From assembly GCF_001462455.1 (NCBI RefSeq), contig NZ_LNTD01000004.1:1-64000 (forward strand): a DNA stretch of 64,000 nucleotides, given 5' to 3'. The notes below the pieces were generated by a model. It made no database searches, had not been told where the DNA came from, and saw nothing but the letters and a program-made list of their open reading frames with translations. This document shows, one piece after another, positions 24,493 through 33,907 of the stretch. This DNA is from Cellulomonas sp. B6 (GTDB lineage Bacteria; Actinomycetota; Actinomycetes; Actinomycetales; Cellulomonadaceae). A program made the position numbers and the translations under genes. Position 1 is the stretch's first letter. Every line of letters begins with the position of its first letter.

Positions 24493-26832
24493 GTGCCCCG
24501 GACCCTCCGCGCGCTGACCGCTGCCCTCGTCACCGGCCTCGCCGTCCTCGTCGGCGCCCCCGCGCACGCCGCCGAGCCGGACGCCGCACCCGGGCCCGTC
24601 GTGCTCGTCGGCGTCACCGGGCTGCGCTGGGACGACATCGGCTCCCTGACCACCCCCGCCCTGTGGGGCCTGTCCCGTGAGGGCTCGGTCGGCACCGTCA
24701 CGACGCGCTCCGTGCGCTCGCGCGCTTGCCCCGCCGACGGGTGGCTCGCCGTGTCGGCCGGCAACCGCGCCGCCGACCTCCCCGCCGAGGACGGCACGTG
24801 CCGCACGCTGCGCGACCCCGGCGAGTCCGGCCAGGTGCCCGGGTGGGACGACTACCGCGCCGCCGCCGCGGGCGAGTCGTACCGCGCCCGGCTCGGCCTG
24901 CTGGGGGACGAGCTCCAGCGGTCCGGCACCGTCGCGACGGGCATCGGCCCGGGCGCGGCGATCGCGCTCGCCGGGACCGACGGCGTGCCCGTCGGCACGC
25001 ACCTGCGCATGCCCGAGCAGGCACGCGACCTGCAGCGCGCGGTCCGCGACGCCTCGGCCACCTCCGGGCTGATCGTCGTCGACGCGGGCGTCGTCCGGGA
25101 CCCGGGCTGGGCGACCGCGGCGCGGCCCAGCACCCCCACGCCCACCGTCACGCCCGGCGAGGAGGAGGAGGACCCCGGCCTCGGCCTCGGCGGCTCCCAG
25201 GAGCTCCCCGGGTCCGAGTCGATCGTCGAGCCGACGCGCGCGCAGCAGGCCGTCACGATCGACGCGCACGTCGACGCCGTGCTCGACGGCCTGCGGGGGC
25301 GTGACGCGACCGTGCTCGTCGTCTCGCTCGCCGACTCCGGTCGCGTCGCGCTGCAGCTCGTCGCCGCCACCGGGCCCCGCGCGAGCGGCGACGCGTACGG
25401 CGCGAGCCTGCTGACCTCCGGCTCGACCCGGCAGCCCGGACTCGTGCAGACCGTCGACGTCACCCCGACCGTCCTGTCGCTGCTGGGCCTGCCGGACGTC
25501 ACGACGATCCCGGGAGCGACCGTCGTGCCCACGCCCGGCCCCGACACCGGCGGCGCGCGCGTCGCACGCGTGCTCGACATCCAGGAGGAGGCCAGCGCGA
25601 TCACCCGGGTGCACGGCGCGTTCTCGGCCCGCATGGTGCTCAGCCAGGCCGCGCTGTTCATCGTCGCCGCGATCGTCCTGCTCGTGCGCGGCCGCACCGA
25701 CCGCGCACCGCTGCGACCCGCGCTGCGGGTGCTGCAGGTCGCGGCGCTCGCGCTGGGCGCCGCACCCGTCGCGTCGTTCCTCGCCGGGACCGTGCCCTGG
25801 TGGCGCTCCGACCGGCCCGCGACCGCGTTCTGGGCGGTCGTCGTCGGCTGGATCGCCGTGGTCACCGTCGTCGCGCTCGCCGGCCCGTGGCGGCGCCACG
25901 TGCTCGGCCCCGCCGGCGTCGTCGCGGCGGTCACGGTCGGCGTCATCCTCGTCGACGCCGTCACGGGGTCGAACCTGCTGGTGGACTCGCCGCTCGGCGC
26001 GCACCGGATCCTCGCGGCGCGGTTCTACGGCATGAGCAACCAGGCCTTCGCGCTGGTCCTGGCCGCGGGCGTGCTCGTCGCGGTCGTCGCCGCCGACGCC
26101 CTGCTGCGCCGTGGGCACCGCCGCGCCGCCGTGGCCGCCGTCGCCGGGATCGGGCTGGCGATCGTCGTGGTGAACGGCTCGCCGTCCTGGGGCGCCGACT
26201 TCGGCGGCCCGCCCGCGCTGCTCGTCGCGTTCGCGATGCTCGCGGTCGCCGTGAGCGGGCGGCGCGTGTCCTGGCGGACCGTGCTCGTCGTGTGCGCGGT
26301 CGGCGCCGCCGTCGTGCTCGGGTTCGCCTACCTCGACTGGCTGCGGCCGGCCGCCGAGCGCACGCACGTCGGTCGGTTCCTCGACACCGTGCTCGACGGC
26401 GGGCTGTGGGACGTCGTCTGGCGCAAGCTGTCGGTCAACCTGCGGGTCCTGACGTCGTGGCGCTACCTGGTGCTGGCCATCGGCGGGGTCGCCCTCGTGC
26501 TGCTGGTGCTGGTCGGGCCCCGGCCCCGGCGCGGCGCGCTCATGGGTGAGGGCTCACCCCTCGCCGGGCTGCAGCGCGCGGTGCCGCTGCTGCGCCCCGC
26601 GGTCGCCGCGACCGGCGTCGCGCTCACGGTCGGCTTCCTCATGAACGACTCGGGGATCATCGTCCCGGCGATGGGCATCGCGGTCGCGGTGCCGTGCCTC
26701 GTGGCCGCAGCCGCGCAGTGGCGTCTCGACGCGCGCGACGACGACGAGGCGATCGCCGCCGGGCCCGGTCGGGACCCGGACGCGGCGGTCAGCGACCGGC
26801 CGGACGCTCCCGCGGGGTCGTCGCCCGCCTGA
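24493..26832 (+). CDS. secreted alkaline-phosphatase-like domain fused to a multi-helix membrane domain
   Basis: A 779-residue protein of no established function. A signal peptide (ALVTGLAVLVGAPAHAAEP) leads to an extracytoplasmic domain of about 350 residues that resembles the alkaline phosphatase/sulfatase fold: VVLVGVTGLRWDDI at the start, VTTRSVRSRACPADGWLAVS, and VDVTPTVLSLLGLP near its end. From about residue 385 some ten hydrophobic helices follow. The canonical nucleophile (DTSG or CXPSR) is not apparent, so activity is uncertain. Conservation next to pheA in related genomes is my expectation, not shown here. Its last 44 bases overlap the convergent glycosyltransferase gene. Confidence 0.82.
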   Translation: MPRTLRALTAALVTGLAVLVGAPAHAAEPDAAPGPVVLVGVTGLRWDDIGSLTTPALWGLSREGSVGTVTTRSVRSRACPADGWLAVSAGNRAADLPAEDGTCRTLRDPGESGQVPGWDDYRAAAAGESYRARLGLLGDELQRSGTVATGIGPGAAIALAGTDGVPVGTHLRMPEQARDLQRAVRDASATSGLIVVDAGVVRDPGWATAARPSTPTPTVTPGEEEEDPGLGLGGSQELPGSESIVEPTRAQQAVTIDAHVDAVLDGLRGRDATVLVVSLADSGRVALQLVAATGPRASGDAYGASLLTSGSTRQPGLVQTVDVTPTVLSLLGLPDVTTIPGATVVPTPGPDTGGARVARVLDIQEEASAITRVHGAFSARMVLSQAALFIVAAIVLLVRGRTDRAPLRPALRVLQVAALALGAAPVASFLAGTVPWWRSDRPATAFWAVVVGWIAVVTVVALAGPWRRHVLGPAGVVAAVTVGVILVDAVTGSNLLVDSPLGAHRILAARFYGMSNQAFALVLAAGVLVAVVAADALLRRGHRRAAVAAVAGIGLAIVVVNGSPSWGADFGGPPALLVAFAMLAVAVSGRRVSWRTVLVVCAVGAAVVLGFAYLDWLRPAAERTHVGRFLDTVLDGGLWDVVWRKLSVNLRVLTSWRYLVLAIGGVALVLLVLVGPRPRRGALMGEGSPLAGLQRAVPLLRPAVAATGVALTVGFLMNDSGIIVPAMGIAVAVPCLVAAAAQWRLDARDDDEAIAAGPGRDPDAAVSDRPDAPAGSSPA

Positions 26833-27655
26833 GACCGCCCACCGCGGCGCGCGCGCGGCGCGCGTTCACGGCGATCTGCACGTCGCGGTACTGCGCCGCG
26901 CGGTGCAGCTGACCCTTGAGGTCGGAGCCCGAGGGGCGGTGCCGCAGCTCGCACGGCACCTCCAGCACGCGGAACCCCTGCCGCAGCAGGTCGATCGTCA
27001 TGCCGGTCTCGACGCCCCAGCCCCGCGCGAGCGGGGTCGCGGCCTCGAACGCCTCACGGGTCAGGCAGCGCATGCCCGACAGCGGCTGCGTGGGGGTCCA
27101 GCCCGTCATCGACGCGATCGCGCGGCGCGCCGCGCCGACGACGATGCCGCGCCCGCCCGCGCCGGGCTGCGGCGGCAGCAGCGCGATCGTCAGGTCGGCG
27201 ACGCCCTCGAGCACCGGCGGCACGAGCGGGGCCGTGTTGACGGCCGTCTCGGCGAGGTCGCCGTCGATGAACAGCAGGTGCCGCGGCGCGCGGTCCGGAG
27301 CGTCGCGCATCGCGACGACCGCGGCGCCCGTCTCCATCGCGGCGGCCTTGCCGCGGTTGTGCGAGTGCCGCACGACGACCGCACCGGCCTCGCGCGCGAC
27401 GTGCTGCGTGTTGTCCTCCGAGCCGTCGTCGACCACGAGCACGAGGTCCACGTACGGGATGGCACGCGCGGCGCGGACGGTCGCGGCGATGCGGCGCGAC
27501 TCGTCCTTCGCGGGGATGATCACCGCCACGCGCTGCCGCGGCGCGCGAGCCCCGCGCGGTGCGGACGCGCGGCGCTCCGCCGTCGGGGGGGTCGCGGTCG
27601 CGTCGTCGGTCGCGTCGGCCCCCGGTCGGACGCCCTCGCTCCCCGTGCCAGTCAC
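26789..27655 (-). CDS. glycosyltransferase family 2
   Basis: A 288-residue GT-A-fold glycosyltransferase. After a disordered N-terminus of about 40 residues come VAVIIPAKDESRRIAATVRA, LVLVVDDGSEDNT (UDP/metal site) and HLLFIDGDLAET (DXD equivalent). The sequence resembles glucosyl-3-phosphoglycerate synthase-like GT2 enzymes; the acceptor is unknown. No membrane helix is seen. I place the start at the GTG at 27655, because TAGGGT is seven bases upstream; a GTG at 27664 is in frame but inside that box. Convergent 44-base overlap with the membrane gene. Confidence 0.88.
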   Translation of the reverse strand: MTGTGSEGVRPGADATDDATATPPTAERRASAPRGARAPRQRVAVIIPAKDESRRIAATVRAARAIPYVDLVLVVDDGSEDNTQHVAREAGAVVVRHSHNRGKAAAMETGAAVVAMRDAPDRAPRHLLFIDGDLAETAVNTAPLVPPVLEGVADLTIALLPPQPGAGGRGIVVGAARRAIASMTGWTPTQPLSGMRCLTREAFEAATPLARGWGVETGMTIDLLRQGFRVLEVPCELRHRPSGSDLKGQLHRAAQYRDVQIAVNARRARAAVGGLRRATTPRERPAGR

Positions 27656-27662
27656 GGGCACC

Positions 27663-27668
27663 ACCCTA
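27663..27668 (-). promoter_or_regulatory. -10 box of a leaderless promoter (glycosyltransferase)
   Basis: TAGGGT on the minus strand is seven bases upstream of the GTG at 27655 and decides between the two candidate starts. Confidence 0.55.
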
Positions 27669-27699
27669 GCGAGCGCCGGCGGGTGGTCGCCTCACGAGC

Positions 27700-27736
27700 G
27701 ACGGGGCCGGGCGCGCGCTGCGCCCCCGACCCCGTC
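27700..27736 (-). terminator. hairpin after the DUF5926 gene
   Basis: GACGGGG (27700-27706) and CCCCGTC (27730-27736) form the base of a stem that continues through GGGCGC/GCGCCC with a small internal loop. It lies 27 bases past the stop codon at 27763, on the transcript's downstream side. Confidence 0.5.
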
Positions 27737-27762
27737 CGCGACCTGCCTGCGTGCCGTCGCGC

Positions 27763-28587
27763 TCAGCGCAGCGTGACCTGCCGGGCCACGAGGCCCGCGC
27801 GGGCGCGACGCGCGTCCGCGTCGAGCGGGGCGTCGTCGGCGAGGGCCGCGGCGAGCAGGGGCGCGAACGCCTTCACGCCGTCCTCGACGTCCTCGGCCTC
27901 GGAGCCGCGCGCCAGCTCCCACACCGGGACGACGATGCCCGCGGCGCGGAAGTACCCGATGAACTTGTGGCCGTCGAACCCGGACTCGCGGCGGCCGTGC
28001 AGCCGCGCGAGGCCGTCGAGCACGACCTGCTCGTCCTCGGCCTGCGCCCACCGCAGGTACTCGCGCGCGCCCATGCGGCACCAGTAGGCGGACTCGGCCG
28101 ACGCGAGGCGGCGGGTGTCGATGATGCCGGCGTCGGCGTCCTCCATCGCGGCCTGCAGGTCGGGCGTGATCTCGGTGCTCGGGTCCAGCCAGTACGAGAA
28201 GCTCTCCTGGACGGTGACCTCGAACGGCACGGTCAGGTCGAGGACGTCCTGCAGCCGCGGGCCGGGCGTCGGCAGGCCGATCGTCTCGATCGCGCTGCCG
28301 GGCTCGGCGTCGAGCGCGAGCAGCAGCGCCGCCGCGACGTCGCGCGACGCGTCGCCCGAGCTCGTCCCGGTCTGCAGCGCGACCAGCACGACGCCGTCGG
28401 CACGGTGCAGCGCGGCCCAGCTCTCGGGCAGGACCGTCGTGACGACGACGTCCCGCGCGCCGTGCTCGGCGGTGGTCCGGGCGGTCGCGGTCGCGGCGGG
28501 CACGAGCTCGCGCATCGCGACCCAGTCGGGCTCCCCGGGCAGGCCCTCGAACGGGCGCAGCACGAAGTCGGTCGTCTTCTTGGCCAT
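27763..28587 (-). CDS. DUF5926 family protein
   Basis: A 274-residue soluble protein of the actinobacterial DUF5926 family, function unknown. It begins [19 protein letters not shown] and contains the conserved [10 protein letters not shown]-like segment ([13 protein letters not shown]), a [15 protein letters not shown] helix and [20 protein letters not shown]. It has no signal peptide or membrane helix. The family is often found beside a GT2 glycosyltransferase in actinobacteria, as here. TAGGCT is seven bases before the ATG. Confidence 0.87.
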   Translation of the reverse strand: MAKKTTDFVLRPFEGLPGEPDWVAMRELVPAATATARTTAEHGARDVVVTTVLPESWAALHRADGVVLVALQTGTSSGDASRDVAAALLLALDAEPGSAIETIGLPTPGPRLQDVLDLTVPFEVTVQESFSYWLDPSTEITPDLQAAMEDADAGIIDTRRLASAESAYWCRMGAREYLRWAQAEDEQVVLDGLARLHGRRESGFDGHKFIGYFRAAGIVVPVWELARGSEAEDVEDGVKAFAPLLAAALADDAPLDADARRARAGLVARQVTLR

Positions 28588-28594
28588 GCGCGTC

Positions 28595-28600
28595 AGCCTA
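28595..28600 (-). promoter_or_regulatory. -10 box of a leaderless promoter (DUF5926 gene)
   Basis: TAGGCT on the minus strand lies seven bases before the ATG at 28587. Confidence 0.55.
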
Positions 28601-28671
28601 GCGACTCCGCTCCCGCCGACCTCCGCCGCTCCGACCGCCCGCCGACCCACCCCACGCCGACGGGCACCCGC

Positions 28672-28711
28672 ACGGACGACGGACAGCGGCACGCACCTGT
28701 CCGTCGTCCGT
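28672..28711. repeat. perfect 15-bp inverted repeat in the DUF5926-pgm gap
   Basis: ACGGACGACGGACAG (28672-28686) and CTGTCCGTCGTCCGT (28697-28711) are perfect complements around a 10-base loop. The inner part resembles a second copy at 51800-51825 (ACGGACA ... TGTCCGT with a similar GCGGC-initiated loop), so this may be a dispersed palindromic element. It lies in the 258-base divergent promoter region of pgm. Confidence 0.8.
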
Positions 28712-28845
28712 ACGCCTGTCCGTCGGCGAAGAAGGGCGGTGGGCGAAGAGGCGGGGCGGCCCGCGCCGGCGGGTGTCGGGCCGAGGGCGGAGGCGAGCGG
28801 TCCGAGCGGGTGCGCGGCGGGCCTCGGCTGCGGGAGGATCGGGGC

Positions 28846-30531
<1,686 letters not shown>

Positions 30532-30538
30532 CGCCGCC

Positions 30539-30753
30539 GGGGAGGGTGACCGGATCGCACTCTCACGCCCCACGGGGACGGGTGACCCGATCGCACCCTC
30601 ACGCCCCACGGGGAGGCTGACCCGATCGCACCCTCACTCCCCACGGGGAGGCTGACCCGATCGCACTCTCACGCCCCACAGGGAGGCTGACCCGATCGCA
30701 CTCTCACGCTCTTCAAGGAAGGGGTGAGAGTGCGATCCGGTCACCGGGTCAGC
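30539..30753. repeat. five direct ~35-bp repeats closed by an inverted copy (terminator array)
   Basis: Units begin at 30539, 30574, 30610, 30645 and 30680 and share the core CTGACCCGATCGCACYCTCAC followed by GCCCCAC. The fifth unit is followed, after a 16-base loop, by GTGAGAGTGCGATC (30724-30737), the perfect complement of its own GATCGCACTCTCAC (30694-30707). The hairpin lies between convergent pgm and the GNAT gene, whose stop codon is at the repeat edge, so it probably terminates both. Confidence 0.85.
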
Positions 30754-31039
30754 GGTGGTCCAGCAGGTCCTGGTACTCGGCGTGCCGTGCGACGTACGCC
30801 TTGACGAACGGGCACAGCGCGACGACGCGGCGCCCCGACGCGCGCACGTCGTCGAGCGCGCCGCGCACGAGCGCCGAGCCGACGCCCTGCCCCTCGGCCG
30901 CCGGCTCGACCTCGGTGTGCGTGAACACCACGCGCCCGGCGTCGACCACGTAGGCCGCGAGGCCCAGCAGCTCACCGTCGGGCGTGCGCGCCTCGAACCG
31001 GCCCTCGGCGGGCACGTCGGTCACCACCACGTCGCTCAT
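30749..31039 (-). CDS. GNAT-type N-acetyltransferase domain protein
   Basis: A 96-residue protein of the small GCN5-related acetyltransferase-like family (YidJ/NATD1-like). The acetyl-CoA-binding motif is EGQGVGSALVRGALDDVR, preceded by VVFTHTEVEPA and followed by CPFVKAYVARHAEYQDL, a near-invariant tail in this family. The substrate is unknown. The ATG at 31039 gives the family-typical length; an in-frame ATG at 31051 is possible. Divergent from the MFS gene at 31118. Confidence 0.9.
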   Translation of the reverse strand: MSDVVVTDVPAEGRFEARTPDGELLGLAAYVVDAGRVVFTHTEVEPAAEGQGVGSALVRGALDDVRASGRRVVALCPFVKAYVARHAEYQDLLDHR

Positions 31040-31117
31040 GGCGACGATCATCGGCGCTCGTCGCGTCCCGCGCACGCGTGGTCCCGAGGTGTCGGCGACG
31101 GGTGCGACAGTGAGCAC

Positions 31118-32506
31118 ATGCTCAAGCCCTACCGGGACGTCCTCGCGCGCCCTGGCGCACTCGCGTTCTCCGCCACCGGTGTCGTCGCCCGTCTGCCCAT
31201 GTCGATGGTCGGCATCGGCATCGTCCTCATGGTCTCGTCGTTGTACGGGTCGTACGGCCTGGCCGGGCGGGTGTCCGCCGCGATGGTCGTCGCGCAGGCC
31301 GCGGGCGGCCCGCAGATCGCGCGCCTCGTGGACCGGTACGGGCAGGCGCGCGTCATGCGCCCCGCGATCGTGGTGTCGGCGTCGAGCATCGTGGGGCTGA
31401 TCGTCGCGGCGTCGGTGCACGCGCCGTCCGCGTGGCTGTACGTCACCGCGGTGCTCGCGGGTGCGACGATCGGGTCCTTCGGCTCGCTCGTGCGCGCACG
31501 CTGGACGCACGTGCTGGGCGACGACCCGCGGCGCATCCACACCGCCTACTCGCTCGAGTCCGCGCTCGACGAGCTCGTGTTCGTGGTCGGCCCCGTCGCC
31601 GCGACCGCGCTCGCCACGAGCGTCGCGCCGACCGCCGGGCTGATCGTGCCCGTCGTCGCGATGCTCGTCGGGGGCCTGGCGTTCCTCTCGCTGCGCCGCA
31701 CCGAGCCCGGCGTCGCCGCCGCGCACGAGCCGCGCCCGCGCGGCAGCGTCCTCGCGCGGCCCGGCATGCTCGTGATCATCCTGGTGTTCGTCGCGATCGG
31801 CGGGATCTTCGGCGCGACCGACGTCTCCACGGTCGCGTTCGCCGAGGAGCAGGGCAGCAAGGGGTCGGCGGGCCTGATCCTCGCGGTCTTCGCGCTCGGC
31901 TCGCTCATCTCCGGCCTGCTGTACGGCGCGCGGCACTGGGTGTCGCCGCTGCACCGACGGTTCGCGATCGGCGTGGTCGCACTCGCGCTCGGGGTGTGCG
32001 CGTTCTTCCTCACGCAGTCGCTGTGGGTGCTCGCGGGCGTCATGTTCGTGGTCGGGTTCGCGATCGCGCCGTCGATCATCAACGGCAACGCGCTGGTCGC
32101 CGAGCTCGTGCCGTCCGGTCGGCTCACCGAGGGTCTGACGTGGGTCGGCACGGGCCTGAGCGTCGGGGTGTCGGTCGGCTCGTCGCTCGCCGGCACGCAG
32201 ATCGACGCGGGCGGCTCGCACGCGGGCTTCCTCGTCGTCGTCGTGTCCGGCGCGGCCGCGCTCGTCGCGACGCTCGTCGCGCTGCCGTCGCTGCGCCGGC
32301 AGGCGGCGGTGCGGTCCGCGGACCCGGCGGACGACGCACCGGGGGACGCGCCGACGGCGGCCGCGGACGCCCGGCCCGCCACGCACGGGCACACGTCCGC
32401 CGACGCGACGTGCGTCGAGGACCAGCCGACCAGCCCCACCGCCGGCGCGGCGGTCGCGGCGGCCGAGCTCGCGACCGACCGGACGGCCGAGACCTCCGAG
32501 CGCTGA
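31118..32506 (+). CDS. MFS transporter
   Basis: A 462-residue MFS transporter with about twelve hydrophobic segments. The first begins LAFSATGVVARLPMSMVGIG, and the conserved cytoplasmic loop reads QIARLVDRYGQARVM. The last 60 or so residues are hydrophilic, Ala/Asp/Thr-rich and probably disordered. It is of the type often labelled putative drug or sugar efflux; substrate unknown. GACAGT six bases before the ATG is a poor -10 box, so leaderless transcription is only possible. A 17-bp tandem repeat array follows it. Confidence 0.85.
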   Translation: MLKPYRDVLARPGALAFSATGVVARLPMSMVGIGIVLMVSSLYGSYGLAGRVSAAMVVAQAAGGPQIARLVDRYGQARVMRPAIVVSASSIVGLIVAASVHAPSAWLYVTAVLAGATIGSFGSLVRARWTHVLGDDPRRIHTAYSLESALDELVFVVGPVAATALATSVAPTAGLIVPVVAMLVGGLAFLSLRRTEPGVAAAHEPRPRGSVLARPGMLVIILVFVAIGGIFGATDVSTVAFAEEQGSKGSAGLILAVFALGSLISGLLYGARHWVSPLHRRFAIGVVALALGVCAFFLTQSLWVLAGVMFVVGFAIAPSIINGNALVAELVPSGRLTEGLTWVGTGLSVGVSVGSSLAGTQIDAGGSHAGFLVVVVSGAAALVATLVALPSLRRQAAVRSADPADDAPGDAPTAAADARPATHGHTSADATCVEDQPTSPTAGAAVAAAELATDRTAETSER

Positions 32507-32530
32507 GCCGCCCGCCGCCGCGCGGCAGGT

Positions 32531-32632
32531 CGTCCGTCCGCACGGCACGTCCGTCCGTACGGCTCGTCCGTCCGCACGGCACGTCCGTCCGTACGGCTCG
32601 TCCGTCCGCACGGCACGTCCGTCCGCACGGCA
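32531..32632. repeat. 17-bp tandem repeat, six units
   Basis: Six consecutive units of CGTCCGTCCGYACGGCW: units 1, 3, 5 and 6 have CGCACGGCA and units 2 and 4 have CGTACGGCT, so the two variants alternate and then one repeats. Each unit has an inverted CCGT...ACGG core. The array lies 24 bases after the MFS stop codon in a 278-base gap and is not part of a likely gene. Confidence 0.95.
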
Positions 32633-32771
32633 CGTCCGCGACGCGGCGTCGAGCACGTCGCGTCCGGCAGCCTCCGGCACGTCCGTCGCGCTGCGCACAC
32701 CGCACCCCGGCGCGGACCGCGACACCCGGGTGACCCTGCGCAAAGTCCTGGGCCGGGGCCGGTGGCGCCCC

Positions 32772-32777
32772 TAGGGT
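32772..32777 (+). promoter_or_regulatory. -10 box of a leaderless promoter (APH-fold kinase)
   Basis: TAGGGT is followed by seven bases and then GTG at 32785. The earlier in-frame GTG at 32776 lies within the box and is unlikely to be translated. Confidence 0.6.
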
Positions 32778-32784
32778 GACGGCC

Positions 32785-33822
32785 GTGAGCAGCGCCGCCA
32801 TCGCCCCGACCGTCGACGACGCGACGATCGCCGCCCTGACCCGCGTGGTCGCCCCCGTCGGGGAGCTGACCGGCGCGACCCCGCTGACCGGGGGCTACTT
32901 CGCCACGACCTACGCGGTCGACCTCGCCGACGGCACGCGCGTGGTCGTCAAGACCGCGCCGACGGCCTCCGAGCGGCTCATGACGTACGAGCTGGACCTC
33001 GTGCGCTCCGAGTCGCTGGTCTACGAGCTGGCCGCCGACCGGCCCGAGCTGCGCATGCCTCGGCTGCTGCGGTTCGACGGCTCGCGCACGGACCTGCCGG
33101 GCGACGTCGTCGTCGCGTCGTTCCTGCCCGGCACGCCCTGGCAGGAGGCGGGGTTCGGCAAGGTCGACGAGGACCCGCGCGCGGCGCGCACGCAGCACGA
33201 GCTCGGGGTGCTCATGGCGCGCCTGCACGCCGTGACCGGTGAGCGCTTCGGGTACGTGCGCTCGGTCGCCGAGCCCGCGGGCACCGACGGGCCCGCCGGT
33301 GCGCGGCTGCACGGCGACACGTGGCCCGAGGCGTTCGGGCGGATGGTCGAGGCGATCCTCGGCGACGGCGTGCGGTGGGGCGTCGACCTGCGGCCCGACG
33401 ACGTGCGCACCGTGCTCGCGCGCCACCACGACGTGCTCGCGCGGGTCACGACGCCCGTGCTGGTGCACGGCGACCTGTGGGAGGGCAACGTCTTCGTCAC
33501 CGCCGAGGGCGAGCTCGTCGGCGTCATCGACCCCGAGCGGGCGCTGTGGGCGGACCCGCTGATGGACCTGATCGGGGCCGACCAGTTCGGGCGCGACACC
33601 CCCGCGCCGCGGCTGCTCGCGGGGCTGCGCGAGGGCGGCGCACCGCTGAGCATCGACGACGAGGACGCCTACGTACGCTTCATGCTCTATCGCATGTACA
33701 TGAGCATGATCCTGCACGTCGAGGCCGAGCCCCGCGGGTACGACGGCGAGGGCGGTGCGTGGTACCGCCGCACGTCCGGCGAGCTCCTGGGCTGGGCGCT
33801 GGACGAGCTGCTGCGTCGCTGA
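32785..33822 (+). CDS. aminoglycoside-phosphotransferase-fold kinase (APH family)
   Basis: A 345-residue small-molecule kinase of the APH/choline kinase superfamily. The N-lobe has TGGYFATTYAVDLADGTRVV with Lys in VVVKTAP. The catalytic loop is VLVHGDLWEGNVFV, with the Brenner-type Asp, and the metal-binding Asp follows in GVIDPERALWADPLMDL. No nearby gene points to a substrate, and resistance should not be assumed: many actinobacterial members act on sugars, amines or fructosamines. The start is discussed with the promoter at 32772. Confidence 0.85.
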   Translation: MSSAAIAPTVDDATIAALTRVVAPVGELTGATPLTGGYFATTYAVDLADGTRVVVKTAPTASERLMTYELDLVRSESLVYELAADRPELRMPRLLRFDGSRTDLPGDVVVASFLPGTPWQEAGFGKVDEDPRAARTQHELGVLMARLHAVTGERFGYVRSVAEPAGTDGPAGARLHGDTWPEAFGRMVEAILGDGVRWGVDLRPDDVRTVLARHHDVLARVTTPVLVHGDLWEGNVFVTAEGELVGVIDPERALWADPLMDLIGADQFGRDTPAPRLLAGLREGGAPLSIDDEDAYVRFMLYRMYMSMILHVEAEPRGYDGEGGAWYRRTSGELLGWALDELLRR

Positions 33823-33895
33823 GCGTGGCCGGCCGCGTCAGGCCCACGGCCCATCCGGACCCTGGTCACGCCCGCGGACGACCGACCGCACGCAC

Positions 33896-33901
33896 TACCC
33901 T
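33896..33901 (+). promoter_or_regulatory. -10 box of a leaderless promoter (TetR gene)
   Basis: TACCCT is six bases before the GTG at 33908. Confidence 0.6.
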
Positions 33902-33907
33902 GACCAG

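Noticed and set aside
30539-30753. Regularly spaced ~35-bp repeats reminiscent of a CRISPR array
   Set aside because: The units abut directly with no unique spacers, vary in sequence, and there are no cas genes.
32520-32740. A possible coding region through the 17-bp repeats on the minus strand
   Set aside because: The translation is a repeated GRTCRADGRA/VRTDEPYGRT pattern with no start site, domain or codon logic; 17 is not a multiple of 3.
32785-33822. Aminoglycoside-resistance gene
   Set aside because: Only the general APH fold is visible; nothing identifies an antibiotic substrate and many chromosomal members act on metabolites.
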